From: an uncultured Verrucomicrobia subdivision 3 bacterium
GTDB taxonomy: Bacteria; Verrucomicrobiota; Verrucomicrobiia; Limisphaerales; UBA11358
Direction: 5' to 3'
Assembly: GCA_903944085.1 (NCBI GenBank)
Contig: CAJAQO010000033.1
Location: forward strand, 35,233 to 99,232
DNA: 64,000 nucleotides
Shown here: positions 35,541 to 44,875 of the stretch, piece after piece
Numbering within the stretch: the first letter of the stretch is position 1
How the letters are laid out: the number at the start of each line of letters is the position of its first letter
Translations under genes and position numbers: made by a program
Notes under the pieces: generated by a model
What the model was told of the DNA's origin: nothing
The model's input: only the letters and a program-made list of their open reading frames with translations
The model's database searches: none

Positions 35541-37361
35541 ATGCCCGATTCAATTGCTTCAATCCGCAAAATGGAAGTTTCACCTCCAGCCTGGGAAAAA
35601 CTGCTCGACGGACGTTTTGAATCAAAACGTCCGGGCCGGACGCTGTGGAATCTGTTTTCCGACCAGCGCGGGCGCGTAGCCGGCGCGGTGGCGCTTTACG
35701 TCATCAAGCAGTCGCCCGCGTCGCTGCTGCCGCTCGCGGTTGGCATGATCGTGGACGCGCTGACCAAAGGCGGCGACGGCGCGTTCCGCAAAATACTTTT
35801 CATTGCCGCCGGCTATTTTCTGCTGCTGCTGCAAAATCCGCTCGTCCACACCTCCTTTGTCCGGCTGATGAGCGGCGCATTGCGGCACATGCAATTTAAT
35901 CTGCGCAGCGCCCTCGTCGAGCGGCTGCAACAGCTTTCGATCACGTTTTACGAGGAAAAGCAGACCAGCGCGCTCCAGACAAAAATCCTCCGCGACGTGG
36001 ATGCGATTGACGGCTTGTGCCGCCATCTGATGCACACCGGCTTGAACGGCCTGCTGGTCATTCTTTACGTCACCATCATCGCGCTGGTGAAACAGCCGTT
36101 GCTGGCGCTGTATTTTCTCGTCACCGTGCCGGCGGGCGTGGCGCTGCTGAAATTATTTGATCGCCGTTTCAAGGAACAATACCAGGCCATGCGCGTCGAA
36201 ACCGAGCAGATGAACGCCCGCGTCGGCGAGATGCTGCAAATGCTGCCGGTCACGCGGGCGCACGGTTTGGAGTCGGTGGAGACGCGCGATGTCCGCAGCG
36301 TCTTCGAGCGCATTCGCGAACGCGGGATGCAGGTGGACACGCTGACGGAGTTTTTTGCGTCCAGCTCGTGGTTCACGTTCATGTGCTTTCAGCTCGCGTG
36401 CCTGGTTTTTTCCGCGTGGCTCGTCGTGCATCACCGCATCAGCGTCGGCGACGCGGTGATGTATCACACTTATTTCGGGATGCTCATCGGCGCGGTGCAG
36501 CAGTTTTTGAGCGTGTTTCCGGCGCTCGCGCAAGGTGCGGATGCCGTCCGCTCGCTCGGCGAAGTGCTCGAAGCCGAGCAGCTTGAACGCAATGAAGGCA
36601 AGCCCTCCGCGCCGAATCCGCTGCGCGGTGAAATCGTTTTTGAAAACGTCAGTTTCAATTATCCGCGCGGACGCGAAGTGGCGTTGTCAGAAATCTCGTT
36701 GCAGATCAAACCCGGCGAAACCATTGCGTTCGTTGGCGAATCCGGCGCGGGCAAATCCACGCTGGTCAATCTCGCCATCGGTTTCCGCCAGCCCACGACC
36801 GGCAGCGTGAAGCTCGATGGCCGGGATTTGCGGGCAATGGATTTGCGGACTTACCGCCGGCAGATCGGCGTGGTGCCGCAAACCACCTTGCTCTTTGACG
36901 GCACGCTGCGCGAGAACGTGACTTACGGGCTGGAGCAAGTTTCCGACGCCACGCTTTGGAAAATTCTGGCCGACGCGAACCTCACGGAATTCGTCCGCGC
37001 GCTGCCGCAAGGACTCGACACGCCGCTGGGCGAAAGCGGCGCGCGGCTTTCCGGCGGTCAGCGCCAGCGGCTCGCCATCGCCCGCGCGCTGGTGCGCAAT
37101 CCGCGCCTCGTTATCCTTGACGAAGCCACGTCCGCGCTCGACACCGAATCCGAGCAGTTGGTGCAGTCAGCCTTGGTTCGACTGACCCAAGACCGCACCA
37201 CGCTCATCGTGGCGCACCGGTTCTCGACCATCCGCCATGCCCACCGCATCGTGGTGCTGCACGGCGGCCGGATTGTGGAAACGGGCACGCAGGCGGAGTT
37301 GCTGGCCCAGCGCGGCCAGTTCTTCCGGCTGGCGGCGTTGCAAACGGTAAAACCGGCGTAA
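35541..37361 (+). CDS. ABC exporter, fused membrane and ATPase domains
   Basis: 606 residues from ATG 35541 (ATG 35571 possible). Residues about 30-310 form the type I exporter membrane domain (VALYVIKQSPASLLPLAVGM, LLVILYVTIIALVKQPLLAL, WFTFMCFQLACLVFSAWLV). The C-terminal ATPase has Walker A GESGAGKSTL, Q-loop VVPQTTLLFDG, signature LSGGQRQRLAIARAL, Walker B LVILDEATSALD and H-loop VAHRFSTI. As a half-transporter it should work as a homodimer, exporting a lipid, peptide or drug; the substrate cannot be read from sequence. It stands alone, 114 bp before the next gene. Confidence 0.93.
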   Translation: MPDSIASIRKMEVSPPAWEKLLDGRFESKRPGRTLWNLFSDQRGRVAGAVALYVIKQSPASLLPLAVGMIVDALTKGGDGAFRKILFIAAGYFLLLLQNPLVHTSFVRLMSGALRHMQFNLRSALVERLQQLSITFYEEKQTSALQTKILRDVDAIDGLCRHLMHTGLNGLLVILYVTIIALVKQPLLALYFLVTVPAGVALLKLFDRRFKEQYQAMRVETEQMNARVGEMLQMLPVTRAHGLESVETRDVRSVFERIRERGMQVDTLTEFFASSSWFTFMCFQLACLVFSAWLVVHHRISVGDAVMYHTYFGMLIGAVQQFLSVFPALAQGADAVRSLGEVLEAEQLERNEGKPSAPNPLRGEIVFENVSFNYPRGREVALSEISLQIKPGETIAFVGESGAGKSTLVNLAIGFRQPTTGSVKLDGRDLRAMDLRTYRRQIGVVPQTTLLFDGTLRENVTYGLEQVSDATLWKILADANLTEFVRALPQGLDTPLGESGARLSGGQRQRLAIARALVRNPRLVILDEATSALDTESEQLVQSALVRLTQDRTTLIVAHRFSTIRHAHRIVVLHGGRIVETGTQAELLAQRGQFFRLAALQTVKPA

Positions 37362-37475
37362 TCGCCGATTTTCCTGCGAAATGTGCGGATTTTCCCTTTG
37401 CAATTGACGTTGCCGGCCTTTGTCGGTAGCCTCCTATGACCGTCTAACGCATGATGCGTAAACGGCAAAAGTTTT

Positions 37476-37682
37476 ATGGCTGAAGGATACTGCGTCAAAT
37501 GCAAAGCCAAGAAAGAAATTTCTGATGGCGTTGAAGAAACGATGAAAAATGGCCGTAAAGCCATCAAGGGCAAATGCCCGACCTGTGGCACGGTCATGTT
37601 CAAAATTCTGGGCAAGTCCGCCGCCACACCGGCTCCCAACACAACCAATCCAACCAATCCTCCGCCCGCTGCCAACTCTTAA
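37476..37682 (+). CDS. DUF5679-type zinc-ribbon protein
   Basis: 68 residues. CVKC (near residue 6) and CPTC (near 38) form a four-cysteine zinc ribbon with the DUF5679 pattern KAKKEI, TMKNGRKAIKGKCPTCGT. A Pro/Asn/Thr-rich tail follows. Function unknown. Stop is 2 bp before the NDK-like gene, so they are probably co-transcribed. Confidence 0.85.
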   Translation: MAEGYCVKCKAKKEISDGVEETMKNGRKAIKGKCPTCGTVMFKILGKSAATPAPNTTNPTNPPPAANS

Positions 37683-37684
37683 TT

Positions 37685-38857
37685 ATGTCGCAACAGCTCG
37701 CTTACGTCATTGTCACTCCTTACTCGCTTTACAAATCCCGCACTGGCGGCATTTTGAGCCGCCTCATCACCCGCACCGGCTTGGATCTCGTCGGTCTGCG
37801 GATGTTTGCGCCCAGCGCCGAACTGGTAAAGGAATACGCGGAAACCATCGTCTCCGCCCACGACACGCAGGACCGGAAAATTCAGGAACTGCTCCGCGAA
37901 TATGTGCTTCACAGTCTTGTGCCCGACCCGAAAACCGGCCTGCGGCGGCGCGTGATGGTGCTGCTCTTCCGCGGCGACGAAGCCGTGCGCAAGGTCCGTT
38001 CCGTGGTTGGCAATCTGAGTCCCGACCGTCGGTGCGGCGAGACGATTCGCGACACTTACAGCGACCTGATCTTGGACGACGACGGCAACGTCCGCTACTT
38101 TGAGCCGGCCGTGCTGGCCGCGCCCAACGCCGAGGAAGCCGAGAAAAAACTGAAACTCTGGGGCCGCTATTCCGACAAGGACGGGGGCATTCTGGACAAC
38201 GTCATTAATTACTCGATCAACGATCAGCCCGAACGCACGCTCGTGCTCATCAAGCCGGACAATTTCAAGTTCGCCACCGGCCGCCCTGGTAACGTCATTG
38301 ATTTCTTCTCACGCACCGGACTGTTCATCGTCGGTGCGAAAGTGCTCCGCATGAGCACGGCGCAGGCGATGGAATTTTACGGCCCGGTCCGCGAATTCCT
38401 CCGCGCCAAGCTCAAGGACGGCGTCAGCGCCAAGGCCAAGGACATTCTGGAAAAGGAATTTGGTTTCAAAATCTCCGAAGCCGATCAGAAGGCGCTCGGC
38501 GAAATATTGGGCCCGATCCAGGGTGATTCGCAGTTCGACAACATCGTCCGTTTCATGTCCGGCCACGCGCCGGGCGATATTCCGCAAAGCGACTGGGACA
38601 AGCCCGGCACCGAAAAATGCATCGCGCTCATCTATGAAGGTGTCGGCGCGGTCAACAAAATCCGCGACGTGCTGGGGCCGACCGATCCGTCCAAGGCGCC
38701 GCCCGGCAGCATCCGCCGCGAATTCGGCTCCACCATCATGGTCAACGCCGCGCACGCCAGCGATTCTGCGGACAACGCCAAGCGCGAGTTCGGCATCGTC
38801 AAGCCCGGCGAAAACAATTTCAAGCAGGTCGTCGAGGAAGCTTTCGGCAAAATCTGA
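37685..38857 (+). CDS. tandem nucleoside-diphosphate-kinase-like protein
   Basis: 390 residues from ATG 37685; single NDK proteins are about 140. Residues 1-165 are one NDK-like unit (AYVIVTPYSLYKSRTGGILS, MVLLFRGDEAVRKVRSVVG) in which the active-site histidine is not found (LSPDRRCGETIRDTYSD). Residues about 190-390 are a second unit (TLVLIKPDNFKF, FFSRTGLFIVGAKVLRM, CIALIYEGVGAVNKIRDVLG) with the motif NAAHASDS, placing the catalytic His in the expected site. An additional helical region of about 70 residues lies inside the second unit. NDKs transfer phosphate between nucleotides; one half here may be regulatory. Co-transcribed with the zinc-ribbon gene. Confidence 0.85.
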   Translation: MSQQLAYVIVTPYSLYKSRTGGILSRLITRTGLDLVGLRMFAPSAELVKEYAETIVSAHDTQDRKIQELLREYVLHSLVPDPKTGLRRRVMVLLFRGDEAVRKVRSVVGNLSPDRRCGETIRDTYSDLILDDDGNVRYFEPAVLAAPNAEEAEKKLKLWGRYSDKDGGILDNVINYSINDQPERTLVLIKPDNFKFATGRPGNVIDFFSRTGLFIVGAKVLRMSTAQAMEFYGPVREFLRAKLKDGVSAKAKDILEKEFGFKISEADQKALGEILGPIQGDSQFDNIVRFMSGHAPGDIPQSDWDKPGTEKCIALIYEGVGAVNKIRDVLGPTDPSKAPPGSIRREFGSTIMVNAAHASDSADNAKREFGIVKPGENNFKQVVEEAFGKI

Positions 38858-39248
38858 ACTCGCCTGTTCTTTTCACCGGCGGAGCCGCGAATGCGCGCTT
38901 CGCCGGTTTGCTTTTGTCCGGTGCCAAGCTGCCCCGGCAAACCGGTGGTGTATCAAATCTTGCCAGTTTCGCCGATGAGTTCGCCGGCGCGGCGGTGATT
39001 CCGGAATTTTTGACGGAAATATTTATAGCTCCAGGCTTTCGCAAGGATGGATTAAAGGGGTCGAAGCAATCTGGTTTTGCACCCGGCAGGTGTGCTGTTC
39101 AAGCGCCTCGAACAAAATCGCATTCAATCGGATGGAAGTTGCGTCCGCTTTTTATCGCGAATTTTACTTTGGAGGAAAAATCGGCTGGCTGGTGGGAACA
39201 AAACCTGCTAATCCCTTTGCGGTCAGCGAACCGATCCGGCGCGACGAC
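38858..39248. other. non-coding stretch before the hybrid kinase gene
   Basis: 391 bp. ACCGGCG (38875-38881) pairs with CGCCGGT (38901-38907) and is followed by TTGCTTTTG, a weak terminator for the NDK gene. GGAGG occurs at 39171-39175. The kinase frame is open from about 39090, so a start upstream of 39249 (for example GTG 39192) is possible. No convincing promoter or riboswitch recognised. Confidence 0.4.
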
Positions 39249-41693
39249 ATGAATCAAAGCAAATATAAAGCCCTGCTGCTGGGCACCGACCCGAAACTGG
39301 CCGAGGCCGTGGCGCTGGCTATCCGCCTGGATGGTGCCAGCATCGGCTTTGCCGGCAATTATTCGGATGCGCTGCGGGCGTTGCAAATCCATTCGCCGGA
39401 TCTCGTGCTGCTGGATTTGAAAACGTCCGAGACGGACGCCCTCAATTTGCTGCGGCAACTCAAGCATCATCCGCTGGCCGCGCCGATTTTCACCATCGCC
39501 CTGGCACCCGGCGGCGAAATAACGCCGGTCGTGCGCGCATTTGACCTGGGGCTGACGGAATTCATCCACGTGCCGTTTGAAAACAGCCTGCTCCGGGCAC
39601 GGCTGCACGGCCTGGTGCAGCTCAAACAACGGCTGACCGACCTGCTGCACTGCCAGCAGGAATTGACTGAAGCCGTCCGCGCCGCTGAGGCAAATTCGCG
39701 CGCGAAGTCGGAATTTCTTGCCGCCATGAGCCACGAAATCCGCACGCCGATGAACGGCGTCATCGCCATGACGAGTTTGCTGATGGAAACCTCGCTCCTG
39801 CCGGATCAACGCGGTTATCTGGAGACCATCCACAACAGCAGCGAGTCGCTGCTGACCATCATCAACGACATTCTGGATTTTTCCAAAATCGAGGCAGGCA
39901 AGATGGAGCTGGAAAAACGGCCGTTCGATCTGCGCGCATGTCTGGAAGAATCGCTGGATCTGCTCGCGCCCCGGCTGCTCGAAAAACCGGTGGATCTGGT
40001 TTATGAGGCGGACGACCGCCTGCCAAATCTGATTGAAGGCGACGCCCAGCGGGTGCGGCAGGTGCTGGTGAATTTGCTCGGCAACGCGGTGAAATTTACC
40101 GAACGCGGCGATATTTTCGTCAAGGTGGAAAAGCTGGTGGCATCGGCGGCCGAGCAGGAAAAATCTTCCGCGCTGCGGCTGCATTTTCTGGTGCGCGACA
40201 CGGGCATCGGCATCCAGCCGGACCGGCTGGCGCGGCTGTTCCGCGCGTTCACGCAGGCGGATGTGTCCACCGCCCGCAAATACGGCGGCACGGGCCTCGG
40301 CTTGGCCATCAGCCGCCGGCTCGTCGAGCTGATGGGCGGTCGGATGTGGGCTGAAAGCGTGCCGGGCGAAGGCTCCACGTTTCATTTCACGATCAATGTG
40401 GGCACGGTGCCGGAATCGTTGCCGCCACCACATGCCGGGCGGTCAGCCCGGCTCGCGGATTTGAAAATTTTGATTTTGGACGACAATGCCACGAGCCGGA
40501 ACGCGCTGTTCGAGCAGTGCCGTCGGTGGGGCATGCAGCCGAAGGCGGTGGAAAATTCCGCGCAGGCGATGGAGCTGCTCCGCAACCAAACCGAGTTTGA
40601 TCTGGCGCTGATTGATTTGCATCTGCCTGGCATGGACGGGCTGGCGGTGGCGTCGGAAATCCAGAAGCTGCCCTCGGCCGCGATGCTGCCGATGGTTCTG
40701 CTTACGCCGCTCGGCAAAAAAAAGCGCGGCTCGGAAGAGGTGCGCGTGATTTTCGCCCACGCCGTCCACAAGCCGGTGAAACCCGCGCAATTAAGCTCGG
40801 CGCTGGAACGCGCGCTGTTGAGTCCGCGCAGTCCGGCCCAGACCGCCGCGCCCGCCAAATCGGACAAGTCGCTGGCGGAACAGTTGCCGCTCCGGTTTTT
40901 GATCGTGGACGACAACGCGATCAACCAGAAGGTGGCCGTGCGGATTTTGCAGCAGATGGGTTATCAGCCGGACGTGGCCGGCAACGGTCGCGAAGCGCTG
41001 GAGATGCTCGACCGCCAGCCGTTTGATTTTATTTTCATGGATGTAATGATGCCCGAAATGGACGGGCTGGAGGCGACGCGGTTGCTGCGCAAACGCCAGA
41101 TGATTGGCGGTTATAACAATTATCAGTCGCGCATCATCATCGTGGCCATGACGGCGCACGCGATGCAGGGTGACCGGGAAAAGTGCATCGCCGCCGGGAT
41201 GGACGATTATCTCGCCAAGCCGGTCCGGCCCAAAGATGTGCGCGACATGGTTGAACGCTGGGGCGGCAAAATCATGCCGGAAGCCAAGCCGCTGGCCGCC
41301 GCGCCGCCGGCCGAGGCCAGCGCCGAACCGCCCGTGGACATGGACCGCATGACGGATTTGACCGACGGCAACGCCGATAGTTTGCGCGAGTTGGTGGACA
41401 TGTTTCTGAAACAGACGCACAAGCAGTTTGCGCAGATCGAGGCGGCCATCCGGGACGGCAAAGCCGACGAAGTGCGCCGCGTGGCGCACAGTTGCGCCGG
41501 CGCCAGCGCCACGTTGGGCATGACCCGGCTGGTCCCGAAATTGCGCGAGCTGGAAAAACTCGGCGCTTCCGGGGTGTTGCCCGGCGCGGAAAAAATTTGT
41601 GAAGAGGCCGTGCGCGAATATGGCCGGGTCCAAGAGTTTCTGAAAACCCAGCCCGATCTTGCCGCCGTGGTCAATCAGCTTTCACCCGCATGA
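39249..41693 (+). CDS. hybrid sensor histidine kinase (REC-HisKA-HATPase-REC-REC-Hpt)
   Basis: 814 residues from ATG 39249. Order: receiver (about 5-120, LVLLDLKT), HisKA (about 155-220, SHEIRTPMNGVI), HATPase (270-395, LLGNAVKFTERG, VRDTGIGI, GGTGLGLAISRRL), receiver with IDLHLPGMDG (about 405-520), receiver with FIFMDVMMPEMDG (about 550-675) and Hpt (about 705-800, HSCAGAS with the phospho-histidine). There is no membrane segment, so it is cytoplasmic; with an N-terminal receiver it may take phosphate from another kinase. It contains a complete phosphorelay in one chain. Its stop overlaps the start of the next gene by 4 bp (ATGA), so the two act together. Confidence 0.95.
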   Translation: MNQSKYKALLLGTDPKLAEAVALAIRLDGASIGFAGNYSDALRALQIHSPDLVLLDLKTSETDALNLLRQLKHHPLAAPIFTIALAPGGEITPVVRAFDLGLTEFIHVPFENSLLRARLHGLVQLKQRLTDLLHCQQELTEAVRAAEANSRAKSEFLAAMSHEIRTPMNGVIAMTSLLMETSLLPDQRGYLETIHNSSESLLTIINDILDFSKIEAGKMELEKRPFDLRACLEESLDLLAPRLLEKPVDLVYEADDRLPNLIEGDAQRVRQVLVNLLGNAVKFTERGDIFVKVEKLVASAAEQEKSSALRLHFLVRDTGIGIQPDRLARLFRAFTQADVSTARKYGGTGLGLAISRRLVELMGGRMWAESVPGEGSTFHFTINVGTVPESLPPPHAGRSARLADLKILILDDNATSRNALFEQCRRWGMQPKAVENSAQAMELLRNQTEFDLALIDLHLPGMDGLAVASEIQKLPSAAMLPMVLLTPLGKKKRGSEEVRVIFAHAVHKPVKPAQLSSALERALLSPRSPAQTAAPAKSDKSLAEQLPLRFLIVDDNAINQKVAVRILQQMGYQPDVAGNGREALEMLDRQPFDFIFMDVMMPEMDGLEATRLLRKRQMIGGYNNYQSRIIIVAMTAHAMQGDREKCIAAGMDDYLAKPVRPKDVRDMVERWGGKIMPEAKPLAAAPPAEASAEPPVDMDRMTDLTDGNADSLRELVDMFLKQTHKQFAQIEAAIRDGKADEVRRVAHSCAGASATLGMTRLVPKLRELEKLGASGVLPGAEKICEEAVREYGRVQEFLKTQPDLAAVVNQLSPA

Positions 41694-42883
41694 AAAAAAT
41701 CCTGATCATCGAGGACGACCAGATTGTCGCCAATGTTTACCGCAACAAACTGGCGGTGGAAGGCTACACGACCGAAGTCGCCGCCGACGGCGAGATCGGC
41801 CTGAAAGTCATGCGCACGTTCAAGCCGCAGCTCATCATTCTGGATCTCATGCTGCCCACCATTTCCGGCGTGGATGTGATCAAGGAAATCCGCAGCGAGC
41901 CGGAATTTTCAAAAATCCCCATCATCGTTTTTTCCAATACTTATCTTACCAACTTGATTCAGGAAGCTTGGCGCGCGGGGGCCAACAAGTGCCTGTCCAA
42001 ATCCAGTTGCACGCCGAAAGACGTCATTGAGATCGTGCGCAACGCCATCGGCGAAAGCGGTGCGATGACGCAGCGGCCGCCGTCGGCCAGCGAAATCGCC
42101 GCCACCGCCCGGCCCGGCACGCTGCCCGCCGAAAACGACGCTGAATTTCAGTCCGACCTGCGCAAATCGTTCATCGAAAATCTGCCGGGCACGCTTTACT
42201 CGCTGCGCGCCGGCATGCAATCGCTTGTCCGGGCGGAAAATGAAATGGCGCGGCTGAAACAGGTCTATGAACTTTACCGCCAGGTTCACGCGCTCAACGG
42301 CAATGCCGGCATCGCGGGCCTGGTGCAGATCGCCCACATGGCCTCCGCCGTCGAGGCGCTGCTCAAGGAAGTTTACGAGAAGCCCAAAAACATCAATTCC
42401 TCCTCCATCCGCACCATCGCGGCGTCGGTGGACTTTCTCGGCTTCCTGTTTGAGAAAGGCACGTTGCCGGAACGGCAGGACATCCCCGTCTCAAAAATCC
42501 TGGTGGTGGACGACGAGGCCATTTCCCGCCGTGCCATTGTTTATGCGCTCGAAAAAGCAAAACTCAAATCCGTCAACGTCGAAGACCCGCAGCAGGCCTT
42601 GCAGTTGCTCACGGAAAATGAATACGACCTGGTTTTTCTCGATGTGGACATGCCCGGCATGAGCGGGTTTGAACTGTGCGCCAAGCTCCGCGCCCTGCCC
42701 CAGCACAAAAAAACGCCCGTCGTCTTCGTCACCAGCCTCAATGATTTTGACAGCCGCACCAATTCCAGCATGGCCGGCGGCAACGACTTCATCGGCAAAC
42801 CATTTTTGTTCATCGAGCTGACCGTCAAGGCGCTGATTCATGTCCTGCGCAACAAGCTTCAACCCAACCGGCCCAGCCAGTAG
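41690..42883 (+). CDS. response regulator REC-Hpt-like-REC
   Basis: 397 residues. Receiver 1 at residues 1-122 (KKILIIEDDQIVA, LIILDLMLPTISG, Lys of CLSKSS). The middle (about 150-255) is a helical bundle with VHALNGNAGIAGL, similar to Hpt HxLKG but with Asn for Lys. Receiver 2 at about 270-395 (KILVVDDEAISRR, LVFLDVDMPGMSG, GKPF). There is no DNA-binding or enzymatic output domain, so it relays phosphate or acts by protein contact. Translationally coupled to the hybrid kinase upstream, with which it should form a multi-step phosphorelay. Confidence 0.93.
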   Translation: MKKILIIEDDQIVANVYRNKLAVEGYTTEVAADGEIGLKVMRTFKPQLIILDLMLPTISGVDVIKEIRSEPEFSKIPIIVFSNTYLTNLIQEAWRAGANKCLSKSSCTPKDVIEIVRNAIGESGAMTQRPPSASEIAATARPGTLPAENDAEFQSDLRKSFIENLPGTLYSLRAGMQSLVRAENEMARLKQVYELYRQVHALNGNAGIAGLVQIAHMASAVEALLKEVYEKPKNINSSSIRTIAASVDFLGFLFEKGTLPERQDIPVSKILVVDDEAISRRAIVYALEKAKLKSVNVEDPQQALQLLTENEYDLVFLDVDMPGMSGFELCAKLRALPQHKKTPVVFVTSLNDFDSRTNSSMAGGNDFIGKPFLFIELTVKALIHVLRNKLQPNRPSQ

Positions 42884-42968
42884 CCCGCCATGACAACGCA
42901 ACCGGGGTGTGGAAATATTTTGCGCCGGGCGGAAACCCTGGCTGCCGTTGGCGAGTCTCACTAACCAG

Positions 42969-43430
42969 ATGAAGAAGCGTTTGAAATGGATTTTAGTCGG
43001 CCTGCTTGCGGGCTTTGCGTTGCTGCAATTGCCGAATCCCGGCCACCCCAACCCGCCGGTGAAAAGTGATTTCATCGCCGCCGCGAGGCCGCCGGCCACG
43101 GTCGCCGCCGGCCTTCGCGCCGCGTGTTACGACTGCCATTCGCACGAAACCCAATGGCCGTGGTATGCCCGCATCGCGCCGGTTTCGTGGCTCATCGCCT
43201 CGGACGTGAACGAAGGCCGCGAGCATTTGAATTTTTCCGACTGGCCGGCGGAAGCTCCCACGGCGGCAAAAAAACTGGATCGCATCAACGAAGTTCTCGA
43301 CTACCGCGAAATGCCGCCGAAAAAATACACCTTGCTCCATGCCGACGCGCGGCTCAATGAAGCGCAACGGAAGGAAATCATGGACTGGACCGAGGCGGCT
43401 GCCGGCAAATTGCGCGCCACCACCAATTAA
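42969..43430 (+). CDS. haem-binding domain protein (Haem_bd type)
   Basis: 153 residues from ATG 42969 (MKKRLKWILVGLLAGFALLQ), a membrane anchor or signal. The motif CYDCHSHETQWPWY is the c-type haem site with the WPWY signature of the Haem_bd (PF14376) family; EMPPKKYTLLHADARLNEAQ near the C-terminus is also typical. Periplasmic, one haem; exact role unknown. Six bp before the esterase gene. Confidence 0.9.
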   Translation: MKKRLKWILVGLLAGFALLQLPNPGHPNPPVKSDFIAAARPPATVAAGLRAACYDCHSHETQWPWYARIAPVSWLIASDVNEGREHLNFSDWPAEAPTAAKKLDRINEVLDYREMPPKKYTLLHADARLNEAQRKEIMDWTEAAAGKLRATTN

Positions 43431-43436
43431 CCAATC

Positions 43437-44072
43437 ATGCTCCACGCCGAATTCATTCCTGCCGCCGAAAAAAATTCCCGCCGGCTTTTTGTTGTCCTGC
43501 ACGGCCTCGGCGATTCACCCGCCGGCTGGCGCTGGCTGCCCGGCGCGCTCGATTTGCCGTGGCTGAATTATCTCCTCGTCCAAGCGCCCGACGAATACTA
43601 CGGCGGCTATTCCTGGTTTGATTATCCCGGCGACATCGCGCCTGGCATCCATCGCAGCCGCAAGCTGCTCTTTGAACTGCTCGATGATTTGCGCACGAAA
43701 AATTTTCCCGCCGAGCAAATTACTTTCGGCGGTTTTTCGCAAGGCTGCCTCATGGCGCTCGAAACCGGATTGCGCTATCCGCACCGGTTCGCCGGCATCG
43801 TCGGCCTCAGTGGCTGGGTGTTTGAGATTGATAATTTGATCCGCGACCTCACGCCCGTCGCCAAATCGCAACGCCTGCTCATCACGCACGGACTCTATGA
43901 TCCGCTGCTGCCTTTCGTTGAAGCGCAGAAACAAGCCCGGCAATTGCAAGCCGCCGGACTGGATGTCGCGTGGCACGAATTTCCCAAGGAACACACCATC
44001 CATGGCGAAGCGGAAATCGCCGTCATCCGCGAATTTGTGCGCGCCGGCTATGGCGGAAAGTCAGAAGTATGA
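43437..44072 (+). CDS. alpha/beta-hydrolase, carboxylesterase/phospholipase type
   Basis: 211 residues. LFVVLHGLGDSPAGW holds the oxyanion HG, GFSQGCLM the nucleophile Ser, YDPLLPFVEA the Asp, and EHTIHGE the His, in the order of the YpfH/YitV-type small esterases. No signal peptide, so cytoplasmic. Substrate unknown. Its stop codon lies inside the left arm of the next fold-back element. Confidence 0.9.
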   Translation: MLHAEFIPAAEKNSRRLFVVLHGLGDSPAGWRWLPGALDLPWLNYLLVQAPDEYYGGYSWFDYPGDIAPGIHRSRKLLFELLDDLRTKNFPAEQITFGGFSQGCLMALETGLRYPHRFAGIVGLSGWVFEIDNLIRDLTPVAKSQRLLITHGLYDPLLPFVEAQKQARQLQAAGLDVAWHEFPKEHTIHGEAEIAVIREFVRAGYGGKSEV

Positions 44073-44147
44073 ATGATAAATGATGAAACTTCGCGCGCGG
44101 CGCACTGGCTTTACTTCGTAAAGCATCATTCTGCCTTCATGCTTCCA
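44064..44147. repeat. fold-back element overlapping the esterase stop
   Basis: Left arm GAAGTATGAATGATAAATG (from 44064; units AAGTATG, AATGATA, AATGATG, period 7). Right arm from 44118 contains GCATCATTCTGCCTTCATGC. The arms pair imperfectly across a spacer of about 25 bp. Confidence 0.7.
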
Positions 44148-44346
44148 AGTTGCGGTTCGCGCCGGGCATCCAGATTTGTTCCGGGTGCGACTGGGCGTCC
44201 GCCGGCCAGTCCATCGCGCCGGCCACGGCTGCGCGCATCCGGGCGAACCACCATTGCGCCCGCGCCACGCGCGTTTCGCGCCGCCGCCCGAAGATGCGGG
44301 CCTGGGTGCCATTGAAGCCGAGTTCGAGTTGTTCGTTGGTTGTCAT
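44137..44346 (-). CDS. small basic hypothetical protein (69 aa)
   Basis: 69 residues starting MTTNEQLELGFNGTQARIF. The core RRRETRVARAQWWFARMRAA, then VAGAMDWPADAQSHPEQIW, looks like a small conserved protein frequent in Verrucomicrobiota, with a basic helix and the WWFARMR motif. No domain with known function. It is convergent with the esterase and overlaps the repeat at its 3' end. Confidence 0.65.
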   Translation of the reverse strand: MTTNEQLELGFNGTQARIFGRRRETRVARAQWWFARMRAAVAGAMDWPADAQSHPEQIWMPGANRNLEA

Positions 44347-44461
44347 AATTTTGTTTTAATTACGACATCACTTTCGCAGAGCGGGTGGGACAAAGGCTGT
44401 CCAAGCCGGAAAAAACTTTAGAAAACTGCGGGAAGAAAAATTAGAAGAAAAACCGTCGCGG

Positions 44462-44833
44462 TCAGCGCAGCTCAACCACATCGCCGATTTCCAGCGGAAT
44501 CACCGTGCCATCCAGCAACACTTTTGCGTTCAGCGCCGCGCTTTCGCCGTTGCGGGTGATGATGATCTGGCTCGGCTCGTCCGCCCCGACATAATTTGCC
44601 GTCGCGATCGCCTGCGCCAGCGTCAAGCCGGTGACCCACGGCACCTGCGGATTCTGCACCGCCCCGACAATGGTCACCCCCGGCGCATGGGCGGCGGCCT
44701 GCATTTGGAGTTGCTGCAACGCCGCATTTTGCCCCGCCAGAAAGGCGTTTTGTTCCTTCAGCCGCGCCGTGGATTTCGTCGTGCAGCCCGTTACGGCGAG
44801 CGCCAGCAGCAGCAGGGCGGACAAAATTTTCAT
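44462..44833 (-). CDS. SLBB-domain lipoprotein
   Basis: 123 residues from the ATG at 44833 (KILSALLLLALAVTGCT, lipobox AVTGC). A short coiled coil (ARLKEQNAFLAGQNAALQQL) leads to an SLBB-like domain (VTIVGAVQNPQVPWVTGL, TLAQAIATANYVG, GDVVELR). SLBB domains occur in polysaccharide export proteins such as Wza; this one is small and may modulate an envelope complex. 42 bp downstream of panB. Confidence 0.8.
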   Translation of the reverse strand: MKILSALLLLALAVTGCTTKSTARLKEQNAFLAGQNAALQQLQMQAAAHAPGVTIVGAVQNPQVPWVTGLTLAQAIATANYVGADEPSQIIITRNGESAALNAKVLLDGTVIPLEIGDVVELR

Positions 44834-44875
44834 CGCTCCATTCAACACCGGCAACTTGAAATTGGTTGCGCGAAA

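Noticed and set aside
38950..39130. Riboswitch before the hybrid kinase gene
   Set aside because: I looked for c-di-GMP and other conserved cores and found no matching motif.
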